This document shows, in pieces, positions 48,640-56,774 of a DNA stretch of 64,000 bases. The position numbers and the translations under genes were made by a program. This stretch comes from Psychrobacillus insolitus. GTDB taxonomy: Bacteria > Bacillota > Bacilli > Bacillales_A > Planococcaceae. The stretch is from contig NZ_QKZI01000004.1 of the NCBI RefSeq assembly GCF_003254155.1, positions 1 through 64,000 of the forward strand. The letters run 5' to 3'. The notes under the pieces were generated by a model. It saw nothing but the letters and a program-made list of their open reading frames with translations, was not told the DNA's origin and made no database searches. Position 1 is the stretch's first letter, and each line of letters begins with the position of its first letter.

Positions 48640-48683
48640 AAAAAGCAGCCCATCAATTCCGTTGAATTGATGGGCTGCTTTAC
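48640..48683 (-). terminator. intrinsic terminator of resA
   Basis: AAAGCAGCCCATCAATTC pairs perfectly with its complement around a CGTT loop and is followed on the minus strand by T-rich sequence, 3 bases after the resA stop. Confidence 0.88.
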
Positions 48684-48686
48684 TAT

Positions 48687-49220
48687 TTAGATTGGCATTA
48701 TTTGCGCCATGTATTCCTTAATCATTTCTTCACTCATTTCCCCTGTAATTATTTTCTCTATCTTACCTTCTGGGTTAACAAGAAAAGTTGTTGGTAAAGG
48801 ATTAATATTGTAAGTTTCCATTACACTTTTATTATTATCAATTAAAACCGGAAAAGTTAAGGCTTTACGATTTACAAATTTTTGAACAACAAAATCAGAT
48901 TCTCCTACATTTACTGCTAATATTTGAAGACCGTCATCTTTCACTTCTTGATATTGGTCATTGATTAAAGGAAATTCTCGTTCACACGGTTTACACCAAG
49001 TTCCCCAAAAATTTAAAAATACACCTTGTCCTCTATATTCAGATAATCGATGCTGTTCCCCATTCATATCCGTTAGTACAAAATCAGGCGCTTCATCTCC
49101 TACCTGTAATACCGCTGTCTTCTCTTTCGTTAAATTAGAATAGATTGTGAAAACAATTGCAGCAACCATTATTACCAAAATAGCAGAACGCATGTAAAAC
49201 CTTTTTTTCTTTTTTTCCAT
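48687..49220 (-). CDS. resA: thiol-disulfide oxidoreductase ResA-like
   Basis: A 177-residue membrane-anchored thioredoxin-fold protein facing outside. It has one N-terminal helix (about 10-28) and the active site WCKPC in FLNFWGTWCKPCEREFP; the cis-Pro is in INPLPTTFLVNPEGK. It matches B. subtilis ResA, which reduces apocytochrome c haem-binding cysteines, in length and start. The start at 49220 is chosen by that alignment; the frame opens at 49274. It is alone here, without resB/resC, so a paralogue is possible. Confidence 0.85.
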   Translation of the reverse strand: MEKKKKRFYMRSAILVIMVAAIVFTIYSNLTKEKTAVLQVGDEAPDFVLTDMNGEQHRLSEYRGQGVFLNFWGTWCKPCEREFPLINDQYQEVKDDGLQILAVNVGESDFVVQKFVNRKALTFPVLIDNNKSVMETYNINPLPTTFLVNPEGKIEKIITGEMSEEMIKEYMAQIMPI

Positions 49221-49285
49221 CGTTTCAACAGTCCTTTCCTTCATGAAAACAAGTATGTTTTTAGTGATTGACATTTGGACATGAG

Positions 49286-49699
49286 CTATATGTCCTTTTT
49301 CAATTCTTTAATTTTTTGCTCGAGTTTAGCAACAAGATCATCGTCTACATCTTCAAGCGCCTCGAGCATATGGGTGACAACAATGTTTCCGAATTCATCC
49401 ATCAATTCGTTCGTCATTTCTTTGGATTGTGCATTCAAAAATTCCACTCTAGATTGGACTGGACTGTATAATGACGATCTACCTTCTATCCTCTTTTGAA
49501 GAATTCCCTTTTCGACTAATCGATTCATGACAGTCATAACTGTGTTAAAATTCGTCACCTTTTTCTTATCGAGAACTTGCTGAACATCTTTTATAGTCAT
49601 CTCTATATCGTTCCATAGAATGTCCATAATTTTTGCTTCAAGGGGTCCAAAAAAACGGTTCAATCCACTTTCATTAATTTTAAATTTACGAATTAACAT
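49286..49699 (-). CDS. BlaI/MecI/CopY-family repressor
   Basis: A 137-residue repressor. The winged helix spans about residues 17-85 (FFGPLEAKIMDILWN, NTVMTVMNRLVEKGILQKR) and the C-terminal helical part ends in Lys/Glu-rich sequence. The ATG follows GAGGTGG. No BlaR1-type sensor, beta-lactamase or copper ATPase lies beside it, so its ligand and target are unknown. A near-palindrome lies in its leader. Confidence 0.88.
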   Translation of the reverse strand: MLIRKFKINESGLNRFFGPLEAKIMDILWNDIEMTIKDVQQVLDKKKVTNFNTVMTVMNRLVEKGILQKRIEGRSSLYSPVQSRVEFLNAQSKEMTNELMDEFGNIVVTHMLEALEDVDDDLVAKLEQKIKELKKDI

Positions 49700-49712
49700 G
49701 CTTATGCCACCT

Positions 49713-49733
49713 CACATTACTCATTGTAGTGTG
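49713..49733. promoter_or_regulatory. candidate operator of the BlaI-type repressor
   Basis: CACATTAC-TCATT-GTAGTGTG is an inverted repeat with 7 of 8 arm positions matched, overlapping the leader of the gene. BlaI-type repressors recognise ACTACA/TGTAGT-like half-sites, and GTAGTGT fits. Confidence 0.5.
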
Positions 49734-50002
49734 AATGCCTTTTTCAGTCAATAAATGAAGTTTAATTAACCTAATGTACCCTTCAAAAAACGAACAACTA
49801 AATATATTTTAGAATTTAAAATTTTGTGATATTATTAAAGCAATATAAATTCTGTTGTACCAATCGGTTTTATATACATGCCGAAAGTATCTATTTCACT
49901 TCATTTAGCAAGGAACATTTAATATTACAGCTGTTTTAGACGCAGATGGGAAGCTTGCGGTTATACAATATTTATGGAACCAGGAGAAGTGAGGTGCGAA
50001 AG
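49734..50002. other. intergenic region upstream of the GGDEF-EAL gene
   Basis: A short stretch (about 49915-49993) in another frame encodes TFNITAVLDADGKLAVIQYL between two stops and may be a relic. Nothing else is evident. Confidence 0.4.
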
Positions 50003-52036
50003 ATGCATAAAGAAATAATAGATTCATTAATAGATCATGTAGCGTCAATTGATTTAAATGGAAAAATCACATTTACAAACCAAGCATGGAAAAACTTTTC
50101 TATTGTAAATGAAGGAGATCTTGTACAAACGGATATTGGTGTGAATTACCTAGAAGTTTTAAAAAATTCCAATTCTCTGAAAGAATATAACGGAATATTA
50201 GATATACTGAATGGAAAAAAAGCTTTCTTTGACATAAATTATGCTTGCCCGTCTCCCACAGAAAATAGATGGTTCTCGATGATTGTGAGCCCACTTGTTC
50301 AACAAGGAGTGATTAAGGGAGCAACCATTGTACATAGAGATATTAGTAATTATGAAAAAAAGCGTTTAGATGCACAAGATATTTTACAGAGTATGACAGA
50401 TGCATTTTTCTCACTCGATGAAACCTGGAAAATAATATATATAAACAAAAAAGCTGAAAAGTTATTATTATCGTCCAAAGAAACATTTTTAGGGAAAAAT
50501 TTATGGAAGGAATTCCCTGACACTTTACAGACTAAGTTTGAAGAACATTATATGAGAACGATGATTCAACGTGAAGAAACTAGTTTTGAAGAATATTATG
50601 AACCTTTACAAACCTGGTTTGAAATAAATGCTTTTCCTCAAGAAAACGGAGGAATATCGGTTTATTTTGTGAATATTAATGAGAAAAAAGCAAAAGAAAA
50701 AAAGCTTTGGGAAACTGCCTACCACGATTATTTAACTGGTATTCCTAACCGACTTCTTTTGTATAAAAATCTAAAAATGAAGTTAGAAGTTGGCAGTCCA
50801 TTTGTTCTCTACTTTATAGATATTAATAATTTTAAGCTTGTGAATGATGCATATGGACACGAAATCGGGGATTCCTTTTTATTTGAGGTCGCGAAAAGGT
50901 TAAAAAATGAACTCCCAGAACAATTCTTTCTTGCTCGATTTGGAGGAGATGAATTTGTTCTTTGTAACGCATATGTCAACGATCAGCAAGTTCAAAATGA
51001 CACGAACCATATTCTTTCTATTTTAGAAAAACCATTTAATACAAAAGACTTACCGTTTATAAATACATCCGTAAGTATAGGTCTAAGCATATTTCCGAAA
51101 GATGGTAGCTCCGTTGATTCCATAATTACAGCTGCAGATACAGCCATGTATGAAGCCAAAAAAAGCAGAGGAAATTCATGGAAAATGTATGAAAATAGCA
51201 TGTCCGATTCATTGAATAGACGAATCCTTATAGAAAAAAGTATGAAAGAAGCAATTTTAACGGATCGTTTCTATACGGTTTTTCAGCCTCAGGTAAATAT
51301 TTTAGAAAAAGAAATTATTGGAATTGAAGTATTATCTAGATGGAATCATGTAGAGTTGGGTCCCATTTCACCAGAAGAGTTTATTTCTATCGCAGAGGAA
51401 TCAGATCAGATACGAATGCTTACAGAACATATAATTGATACAGCTTTATCATCCTATAACAACTGGAAAAAAATACATGGATTCTCTGGACGAATATCAT
51501 TTAATGTATCTTCCACATCTTTAAATGAGCCTTCATTTGTTTCGTTTCTTTTGTATCAATTAGAAAAGCATTCGATTCCTCGAGATATATTAGAAATTGA
51601 AATCACTGAAAACTTGCAAGTTTTTTCATCATCTATTATCCATGATCATTTGCAAGATATTGAGGAAGCGGGCATACGCATCGCGATTGATGATTTTGGA
51701 GTAGGCTACTCAAACATTTCCTATATTAGTAATTTACCAATATCCAAAATAAAATTAGATAAGTTTTTTGCGGATGGTATTGGAGTAAATCTAAAAAGTG
51801 AAGCCATTCTTCAAGCTATGATTATTCTAGCAAATAATTTAAAATTAGATGTTATCGCTGAAGGTGTAGAAACGCAAGAACAGATAGATTTCTTGGAGAC
51901 CAATAATTGTTTTCAAGTGCAAGGGTATTTTTACGATAAGCCACTGAATGAAGACCAATTTATTCAACGTTTGCAACAGCTTGGCATTAAATACCCCAAG
52001 AATATGAAGGATAGAGCTTTACTGGAATCAAAATGA
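50003..52036 (+). CDS. PAS-PAS-GGDEF-EAL cyclic-di-GMP signalling protein
   Basis: A 677-residue soluble protein. Two PAS domains cover about residues 1-110 and 120-235, a GGDEF domain has the intact motif FGGDEF (residues 314-318), and an EAL domain from about 425 has E442 in EVLSRW, EITEN, IDDFGVGYS, KLDKFF, IAEGVET and QGYFYDKP. Both catalytic centres look complete, so it may make and degrade c-di-GMP. No RxxD inhibitory site precedes GGDEF. The ATG at 50003 follows GAGGTG at 6 bases; the frame opens at 49946. It stands alone. Confidence 0.92.
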   Translation: MHKEIIDSLIDHVASIDLNGKITFTNQAWKNFSIVNEGDLVQTDIGVNYLEVLKNSNSLKEYNGILDILNGKKAFFDINYACPSPTENRWFSMIVSPLVQQGVIKGATIVHRDISNYEKKRLDAQDILQSMTDAFFSLDETWKIIYINKKAEKLLLSSKETFLGKNLWKEFPDTLQTKFEEHYMRTMIQREETSFEEYYEPLQTWFEINAFPQENGGISVYFVNINEKKAKEKKLWETAYHDYLTGIPNRLLLYKNLKMKLEVGSPFVLYFIDINNFKLVNDAYGHEIGDSFLFEVAKRLKNELPEQFFLARFGGDEFVLCNAYVNDQQVQNDTNHILSILEKPFNTKDLPFINTSVSIGLSIFPKDGSSVDSIITAADTAMYEAKKSRGNSWKMYENSMSDSLNRRILIEKSMKEAILTDRFYTVFQPQVNILEKEIIGIEVLSRWNHVELGPISPEEFISIAEESDQIRMLTEHIIDTALSSYNNWKKIHGFSGRISFNVSSTSLNEPSFVSFLLYQLEKHSIPRDILEIEITENLQVFSSSIIHDHLQDIEEAGIRIAIDDFGVGYSNISYISNLPISKIKLDKFFADGIGVNLKSEAILQAMIILANNLKLDVIAEGVETQEQIDFLETNNCFQVQGYFYDKPLNEDQFIQRLQQLGIKYPKNMKDRALLESK

Positions 52037-52332
52037 ACGATCTAAGAGTCACAATACCGTCAGTACAAAGGAACATTTAGAATTTTTAGGTTTAAAAGTT
52101 GAATATTTTCTACATAATAAAGGGATGTCTTAAATGACATCCCTTTATTATGTAGAAAATTGAATGGTGTATGCAACAGCAGAAGCGGTTTGTGAAAGAA
52201 AAAATAAATAGGAGATGAAGAAAGTAGAAGTTTAAACAGGAATTATTAATTAATTTAGAAATTTCAGAATTATATGTACAAACAAGAATATTCTTGTTAC
52301 AATTATGGAATATTATGAGAGGAATGGTGTAA
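52037..52332. other. short intergenic region with a 24-bp palindrome
   Basis: Apart from the palindrome at 52106-52159 and AT-rich sequence leading to the small gene I see nothing. Confidence 0.55.
52106..52159. repeat. 24-bp perfect inverted repeat
   Basis: TTTTCTACATAATAAAGGGA with GTC (52106-52129) is perfectly complementary to 52136-52159 around a 6-base loop. The arms are T-rich at one end and A-rich at the other, so it could end transcription in both directions after the GGDEF-EAL gene. Confidence 0.75.
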
Positions 52333-52500
52333 TTGAACAGACATATGAAGATTGAATTACAAGAAAAGATTGCAGAAGAATACGCGTGCATTGAGAAATA
52401 TATCAAATCAAGAGCCGCGAATGCTATTCAGCAACTGGAAGAATCTTATGGTAAAATTGCTGATTATCGAAAACAATTAAAGAACATTAATCAAAACTGA
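52333..52500 (+). CDS. small helical protein of unknown function
   Basis: A 55-residue frame from a TTG at 52333 with GAGAGG about 10 bases upstream; an ATG 4 codons later (52345) is an alternative giving 51 residues. The sequence (KIELQEKIAEEYACIEKY, QQLEESYGKIADYRKQL) looks entirely alpha-helical and charged, of the size of Spo0E-like or sporulation-related small proteins, but the Spo0E motif is not present. A terminator follows. No family recognised. Confidence 0.6.
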   Translation: MNRHMKIELQEKIAEEYACIEKYIKSRAANAIQQLEESYGKIADYRKQLKNINQN

Positions 52501-52512
52501 ATAGCATCCACT

Positions 52513-52545
52513 TAAGACTTCACAATGATTTGTGAGGTTTTTATA
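52513..52545 (+). terminator. intrinsic terminator after the small gene
   Basis: ACTTCACAA-TGAT-TTGTGAGGT followed by TTTTTAT on the plus strand, 13 bases after the stop. Confidence 0.75.
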
Positions 52546-52892
52546 TTGAGGAAAATAAGGTAAGCATGCGGCTCCTCTTTTTATTTAAGTGTAAGTCTTT
52601 CGTACCGTCCGGAGCGATCTAGAAAAATGTTAGCATCTATTCACACACTCCTCCTAAGTTAACCACTGATTTCCCCGAGTTTATTACTCTAATTGCTAGC
52701 TCAGTAAACTCAATAACAAATGTATAAATTCTCTTGAATTGAACACGAAGGAAATCAATAAGGAATGAAAGGTTTTCAGGAGATGGGAAGGTTTCCATTC
52801 TTCTGATAACCAGCTCATGGATAAAACTAAAATCTAAATGGAGATAATTTTTTCTTGCAATAAGTGATGTTCAGGTGATGAGTTATTTATTA
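52546..52892. other. intergenic region, only a short repeat
   Basis: GGTAAGCATGCGGCTCCTCT at 52559 and ACCGTCCGGAGCGATCTAG at 52604 match the stretch at 45353-45540. Nothing else was found. Confidence 0.55.
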
Positions 52893-53462
52893 TCATAACG
52901 TACTAAGCCGTAGTTCATAAAAATACTGCACAATTGGATGCTTTAACTTCATCTTCACAGTCATGTTTAAAATTCGTTTTTTTCCAACCCGTCTGTCCAC
53001 CAAAGCTAGAATATTTAATAGGATATCATTGCTCTCTAAGCTTTCCTCTATAGAAGTGGATAAAAACTTATTAGCTACAATGATAAAATTTGATTTACTT
53101 AATGATGACTGCGCTGACAAAAGCTCCTTTGCATATTCGGATAATTTTCTAGCCCTTGCAATTACTTGTAGACGATCCTCGGGAACTATCCCCTTGGTTT
53201 CTTTTCTTACCGCTTCAATTTCCTCATTGTTGATAGGAATTTGGATATCTGAATCATTCTTAATTTCTAGCTCCGTCTGATACCATCTGATTAAGGTAGT
53301 TATATCACTCATATTGAGTACATTCTTTTTATCTACCGCAATATAACAAAGCCCTGCTTTATCAGGTAAATAACGGTAGCCGGTTGCACTGTATTCAACC
53401 CTTCCATATAATGCGGGGCAGAGAAAACTCTCCAGATTTTTCTTCAATTTACTCCAGGCCAT
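52893..53462 (-). CDS. SF0329-like protein of unknown function
   Basis: A 189-residue soluble protein. The start MAWSKLKKNLESFLCPALY and GRVEYSATGYRYLPDKAGLCYIAVD resemble proteins annotated as the SF0329 family, a group without known function. The rest is helix-rich and ends in a basic stretch (KMKLKHPIVQYFYELR). The ATG at 53462 follows AAGGAG at 6 bases; the frame opens 20 codons earlier without a site. It stands alone, beside degenerate sequence. Confidence 0.7.
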   Translation of the reverse strand: MAWSKLKKNLESFLCPALYGRVEYSATGYRYLPDKAGLCYIAVDKKNVLNMSDITTLIRWYQTELEIKNDSDIQIPINNEEIEAVRKETKGIVPEDRLQVIARARKLSEYAKELLSAQSSLSKSNFIIVANKFLSTSIEESLESNDILLNILALVDRRVGKKRILNMTVKMKLKHPIVQYFYELRLSTL

Positions 53463-53929
53463 GTAATTCTCCTTAATTTTTATATTATAAATATTTATTG
53501 AGGCAGTCGTTCTATTATACATAATACAATAACCAACACATGGTTCATACTAAATACAAGGTTTAAGTGTGACTTGAATTTCTGATGTATCGATAATAGT
53601 AAGGGAATAAAATATCCAGACTGATGAAACAACAGCTATAAGTAATATGGACATTCGGCTTAAGGCAACAATATGATTTAAAAAGATATATTGAGCATAC
53701 CGTATCAATAATAACCATCGCTACCATAAATAAGAGGTGACCCATCAGGGTCACCTCTTATTTTCATATTGCTCTTTTCACCTGTACTACAGCAATATTC
53801 AATATAAACAAAACGAATTCGATTGTAGAAGTTATCAGATTTGGTTTGGTAAGCATCCCCGCGATTTGATAAGCTAACGTGATATATATTTCCCATTAAA
53901 CCTCATGCCAAACTTAACGTTAAAGCTTC
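53463..53929. other. degenerate intergenic region
   Basis: Short minus-strand frames here change register (for example IRYAQYIFLNHIVALSRM and then VVSSVWIFYSLTI, about 53550-53700), which look like remains of a membrane protein, without a usable start. A hairpin TAAGAGGTGACCC/GGGTCACCTCTTA lies at 53731-53760. Confidence 0.45.
53729..53766. terminator. terminator-like hairpin
   Basis: TAAGAGGTGACCC (53731-53743) pairs perfectly with 53748-53760 around a 4-base loop; TTATTTT follows on the plus strand and TTATTTA on the minus strand. Which gene it served is not clear. Confidence 0.55.
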
Positions 53930-54150
53930 AAATACTTCTGTATAAACTTCCCTTTTAGCTTTGCCAATATGTTCGATTTAGTGATCGTCATATCTACTAG
54001 ATCAGTAGGAAATGTTGTAAGCACTTCATAGCCATCCTTTGTTACACAGTTGGCTATGAAGTGTCGATATCCACCTCCCCCCCAATATAGATGCCTGGCT
54101 CAATCGTAATCACCATATTTCCCTCTAATGTTTCGTTGCTACCTTGGCGC
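53930..54150 (-). pseudogene. remnant of an M24-family (Xaa-Pro) peptidase, frameshifted
   Basis: On the minus strand GSNETLEGNMVITIEPGIYIG (54080-54150) is the conserved C-terminal region of M24 metallopeptidases. After a run of G the frame shifts, and the next frame reads VTKDGYEVLTTFPTDLVDM and ends at the stop near 53930, again as in M24 proteins. The N-terminal three quarters of the gene are missing. Confidence 0.75.
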
Positions 54151-54213
54151 GATGTTGCTTTATAATAAAGTTTGACCAAATTGATACTAATAACCTTGAT
54201 TAATGAATAAAAT

Positions 54214-54258
54214 GAAAAAGCTTGTTTTGTGAAAGGATTGTCCAAAACAAGCTTTTAA
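54214..54258. terminator. 14-bp perfect hairpin upstream of the LodA-like gene
   Basis: AAAAGCTTGTTTTG (54216-54229) pairs perfectly with 54243-54256 over a 13-base loop, with T-runs inside both arms. It may insulate the downstream unit from the M24 remnant. Confidence 0.55.
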
Positions 54259-54455
54259 TGTATTCAATGGAAGCATTCCTTTATAAAAAAGACTGATCAT
54301 TTCTGTGACCTTCTTCCATTAAAGCAGCGCATATCCGTAAGCTCAATCCACGTGATTTTGGGTCTGCCGAGTTTAACCGAACGAAGATGATTATTGTTCA
54401 TGTCCAAACAAACATTGAAAACCAGCAGGTAAAGATGAAGAAAGGATGGAAAATA

Positions 54456-56774
54456 TTGCCTTTGATTGAACAAGTGAGACAAATATGTAATCGACTTGCG
54501 GTACATGGCTGGAGAGATTTGTTTCTTCAGCATGGTATAGATATTACTGCCGCAGACTTAAAACAGGAACTCCTCAAAGATATTCAAGCAAAAATCAATC
54601 GAAAATTGAAGGGTTTCGAAGACTTTTCCCTTGAAGGAACAAGAGGAATTGAGCCGGGGCATCCTGCTCGAAGCTTATTTTATCATTCCTTAGCTTCCCC
54701 AAACGTTGTGACCGGTGTGGATGGTTTAGAATTAACTTCCTTTCCCACATTAAGGGAACTTGAAATAGTAGAAAACTACGTTTACGGTATCACTCCCCCT
54801 TCTCTATCTGAGATTCGTAGCCGTGTAGGAAGAAATGAGGACTTAGCGATTGTCGTCTTTGCTTCTGAATATCGTCCTGCACCAGAAACGGTTCACCGCA
54901 AACACGCAGATTTAAGTTTCTCACGTACGGGAGTCGCCCGGGTCGGAACAACCGAACCACTCTATTCCCCTAAAAATCGAGGGTTTCTTCCTAATGTCAA
55001 GGATGATGATTTTGCCTTTCGTGTCTTGCCCGCTCGTTACTCGGTTTATATAGCAGTTCAACGCAAAGGAAACGAAAACGAATTTGGACCTATCTCTAGA
55101 AGTGAAGAGCAAAGGAAAGGCGATATGAGAAGATTGTTTTGGATTCCCCTCCATAAACTTTTCAGCGGAACAGAGTGTATCAGTGAATTTAATATAAATG
55201 TGAGTCTTGAAGCACATCATGTTAATGAAAAGTTGCGACGTATTCACCTTGAACTTGGTAAGGACGCAGGTTGGTCTGAGCCACACATCAGCCAATCCCC
55301 TTTCTTCTTTAAAGAGGGAATTGCAAAGTTGTCCGATAGTCCTGAATTTGGCACAAATGTACTTGTACCAGTTCCGCATCCCTTAATTGAGGTGGCACAA
55401 TACGAAGGCAAAACGCTCACATTCAAGGTTCCTAAAAACCCTAAACTTTTTTCTTCCAGCCTAAAAATCAGCGCCGTTAATGGTGCCCGTCGGGCGCCTG
55501 AATATGTTCATATTCGCCATAAAATGAAAAATGGGAAAATTATAGATCTCAATGAAAAGAGTTCTTTAATGGAAGAAATTAAAGAAGGTGGGTACGACGC
55601 GGTTCACTATATTGACTACACCGCAGATGGGTGGATAAAGGCGATATGTCCGGAATTAGCTTTTGCATTTCTTAGCAATCATCCGGCTTACTCGTTGGTA
55701 ACCGCACTGGATTTTTTTCCTCACTGCGACCAAAGGGAAGTCATGGATTGGTGGCATCAGTCTGTTCCAAAGGCATTAAGAGGAGAAATTTGGCAACGAG
55801 GCGGTCCTACAGCATTATCCTATACTCGCAGGGCTGCAAATCTCGAATTAAAAACGGAGGCGTTGATTGGAAGCAATACAATCAAAAAAACCGTCTTTAA
55901 TAGCCAAGATGATACAATGACAGCAATCGTGTCCTTACCTTATAAGATTCCTCCGCAAGATACAAAGTATGGTAAAGTACCGGAAACAACTCGGCATTCC
56001 AGCTTGCCGGATGCGGCAGCTGGAGTATTTGCGCCTGGTTGGGATGTAAGCTTTGATCGCACCCAAGAGGGTACAGGAGGTGAATCGGTAAAATTTCTTG
56101 CTGCTTACGGACTTGGCAGCCCTTTTCCTGAAGATACTAAATTGTGTGCAGCCCTAAGTACTTTTTGGCCAGCTGTTGCTCCTGATGCAGCAAGAACTTT
56201 TGGACCAAACCTAAATCAGACCCGATTCTATCCTACAGTGAGCCCTCTGACCGATGAAGAGATTGGTCAAGCAGGAAATCTCCCTTGGGATGGAGTTTCC
56301 GGGCCTCAACACAAAGAAGGTCAAAAAGTCATCGAATATACCTCATTTGATTACGTAGATTATGTGAATAATGCATTATATAAAAGTTTCAGTTTGAGTC
56401 TAACTAGTCGAATCGATATTAGAGAATATCAGGCTAGACTTTCAACGATGGCACATGTCTACGCTGCATTGGGTATCGCTCATGATGAGAAATCAAATTG
56501 GGGTGTCCTGTCGTTTCGGGAAGTTGATCTATCTGATAAAGAATTGCAAACGGCACAGGAAAGTACCCATTTATTGATTTTTCCAGCTGCAACACCTAGG
56601 GGTACTGTGTATCGATTTGAAATGTATCTCAGAGGGAAAACATCGCCTGCCGGAAATGATTTTCGGAAAGTTCATGTTAAAATCAATGAAAAAGTAATCC
56701 TCTTCGTTAACGGAGTAAAGATTTTAATTAAACGTGAAGGCAGTGATTGGATAGTACAAAATGTCAATTTCTAA
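54456..56774 (+). CDS. LodA/GoxA-like protein (putative quinone-cofactor oxidase)
   Basis: A 772-residue protein with no signal peptide. Features recalling LodA/GoxA amine oxidases are the N-terminal RTGVARVGTTEPLYSP, and near the C terminus PFPEDTKLCAALSTFWP with an Asp four residues before a Cys (like the Asp and cofactor Cys of LodA) and FWPAVAPDAARTF; a Trp in GNLPWDGVSGP 47 residues after the Cys could be its cross-link partner. A flavoprotein gene overlaps its end, as lodB follows lodA. The similarity is distant and the function is inferred. A TTG at 54456 behind AAAGGATGG is preferred; ATGs at 54387 and 54435 are possible. The frame stays open to 54309 with protein-like sequence, so the N terminus may be altered. 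Confidence 0.6.
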   Translation: MPLIEQVRQICNRLAVHGWRDLFLQHGIDITAADLKQELLKDIQAKINRKLKGFEDFSLEGTRGIEPGHPARSLFYHSLASPNVVTGVDGLELTSFPTLRELEIVENYVYGITPPSLSEIRSRVGRNEDLAIVVFASEYRPAPETVHRKHADLSFSRTGVARVGTTEPLYSPKNRGFLPNVKDDDFAFRVLPARYSVYIAVQRKGNENEFGPISRSEEQRKGDMRRLFWIPLHKLFSGTECISEFNINVSLEAHHVNEKLRRIHLELGKDAGWSEPHISQSPFFFKEGIAKLSDSPEFGTNVLVPVPHPLIEVAQYEGKTLTFKVPKNPKLFSSSLKISAVNGARRAPEYVHIRHKMKNGKIIDLNEKSSLMEEIKEGGYDAVHYIDYTADGWIKAICPELAFAFLSNHPAYSLVTALDFFPHCDQREVMDWWHQSVPKALRGEIWQRGGPTALSYTRRAANLELKTEALIGSNTIKKTVFNSQDDTMTAIVSLPYKIPPQDTKYGKVPETTRHSSLPDAAAGVFAPGWDVSFDRTQEGTGGESVKFLAAYGLGSPFPEDTKLCAALSTFWPAVAPDAARTFGPNLNQTRFYPTVSPLTDEEIGQAGNLPWDGVSGPQHKEGQKVIEYTSFDYVDYVNNALYKSFSLSLTSRIDIREYQARLSTMAHVYAALGIAHDEKSNWGVLSFREVDLSDKELQTAQESTHLLIFPAATPRGTVYRFEMYLRGKTSPAGNDFRKVHVKINEKVILFVNGVKILIKREGSDWIVQNVNF

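Noticed and set aside
49900-49993. possible domain fragment TFNITAVLDADGKLAVIQYL upstream of the GGDEF-EAL gene
   Set aside because: It is bounded by stops on both sides, too short to assign and has no start signal.
53705-53896. 63-residue minus-strand frame MGNIYHVSLSNRG...
   Set aside because: It contains a terminator-like hairpin, has only a weak GAGGT at poor spacing and sits in degenerate sequence.
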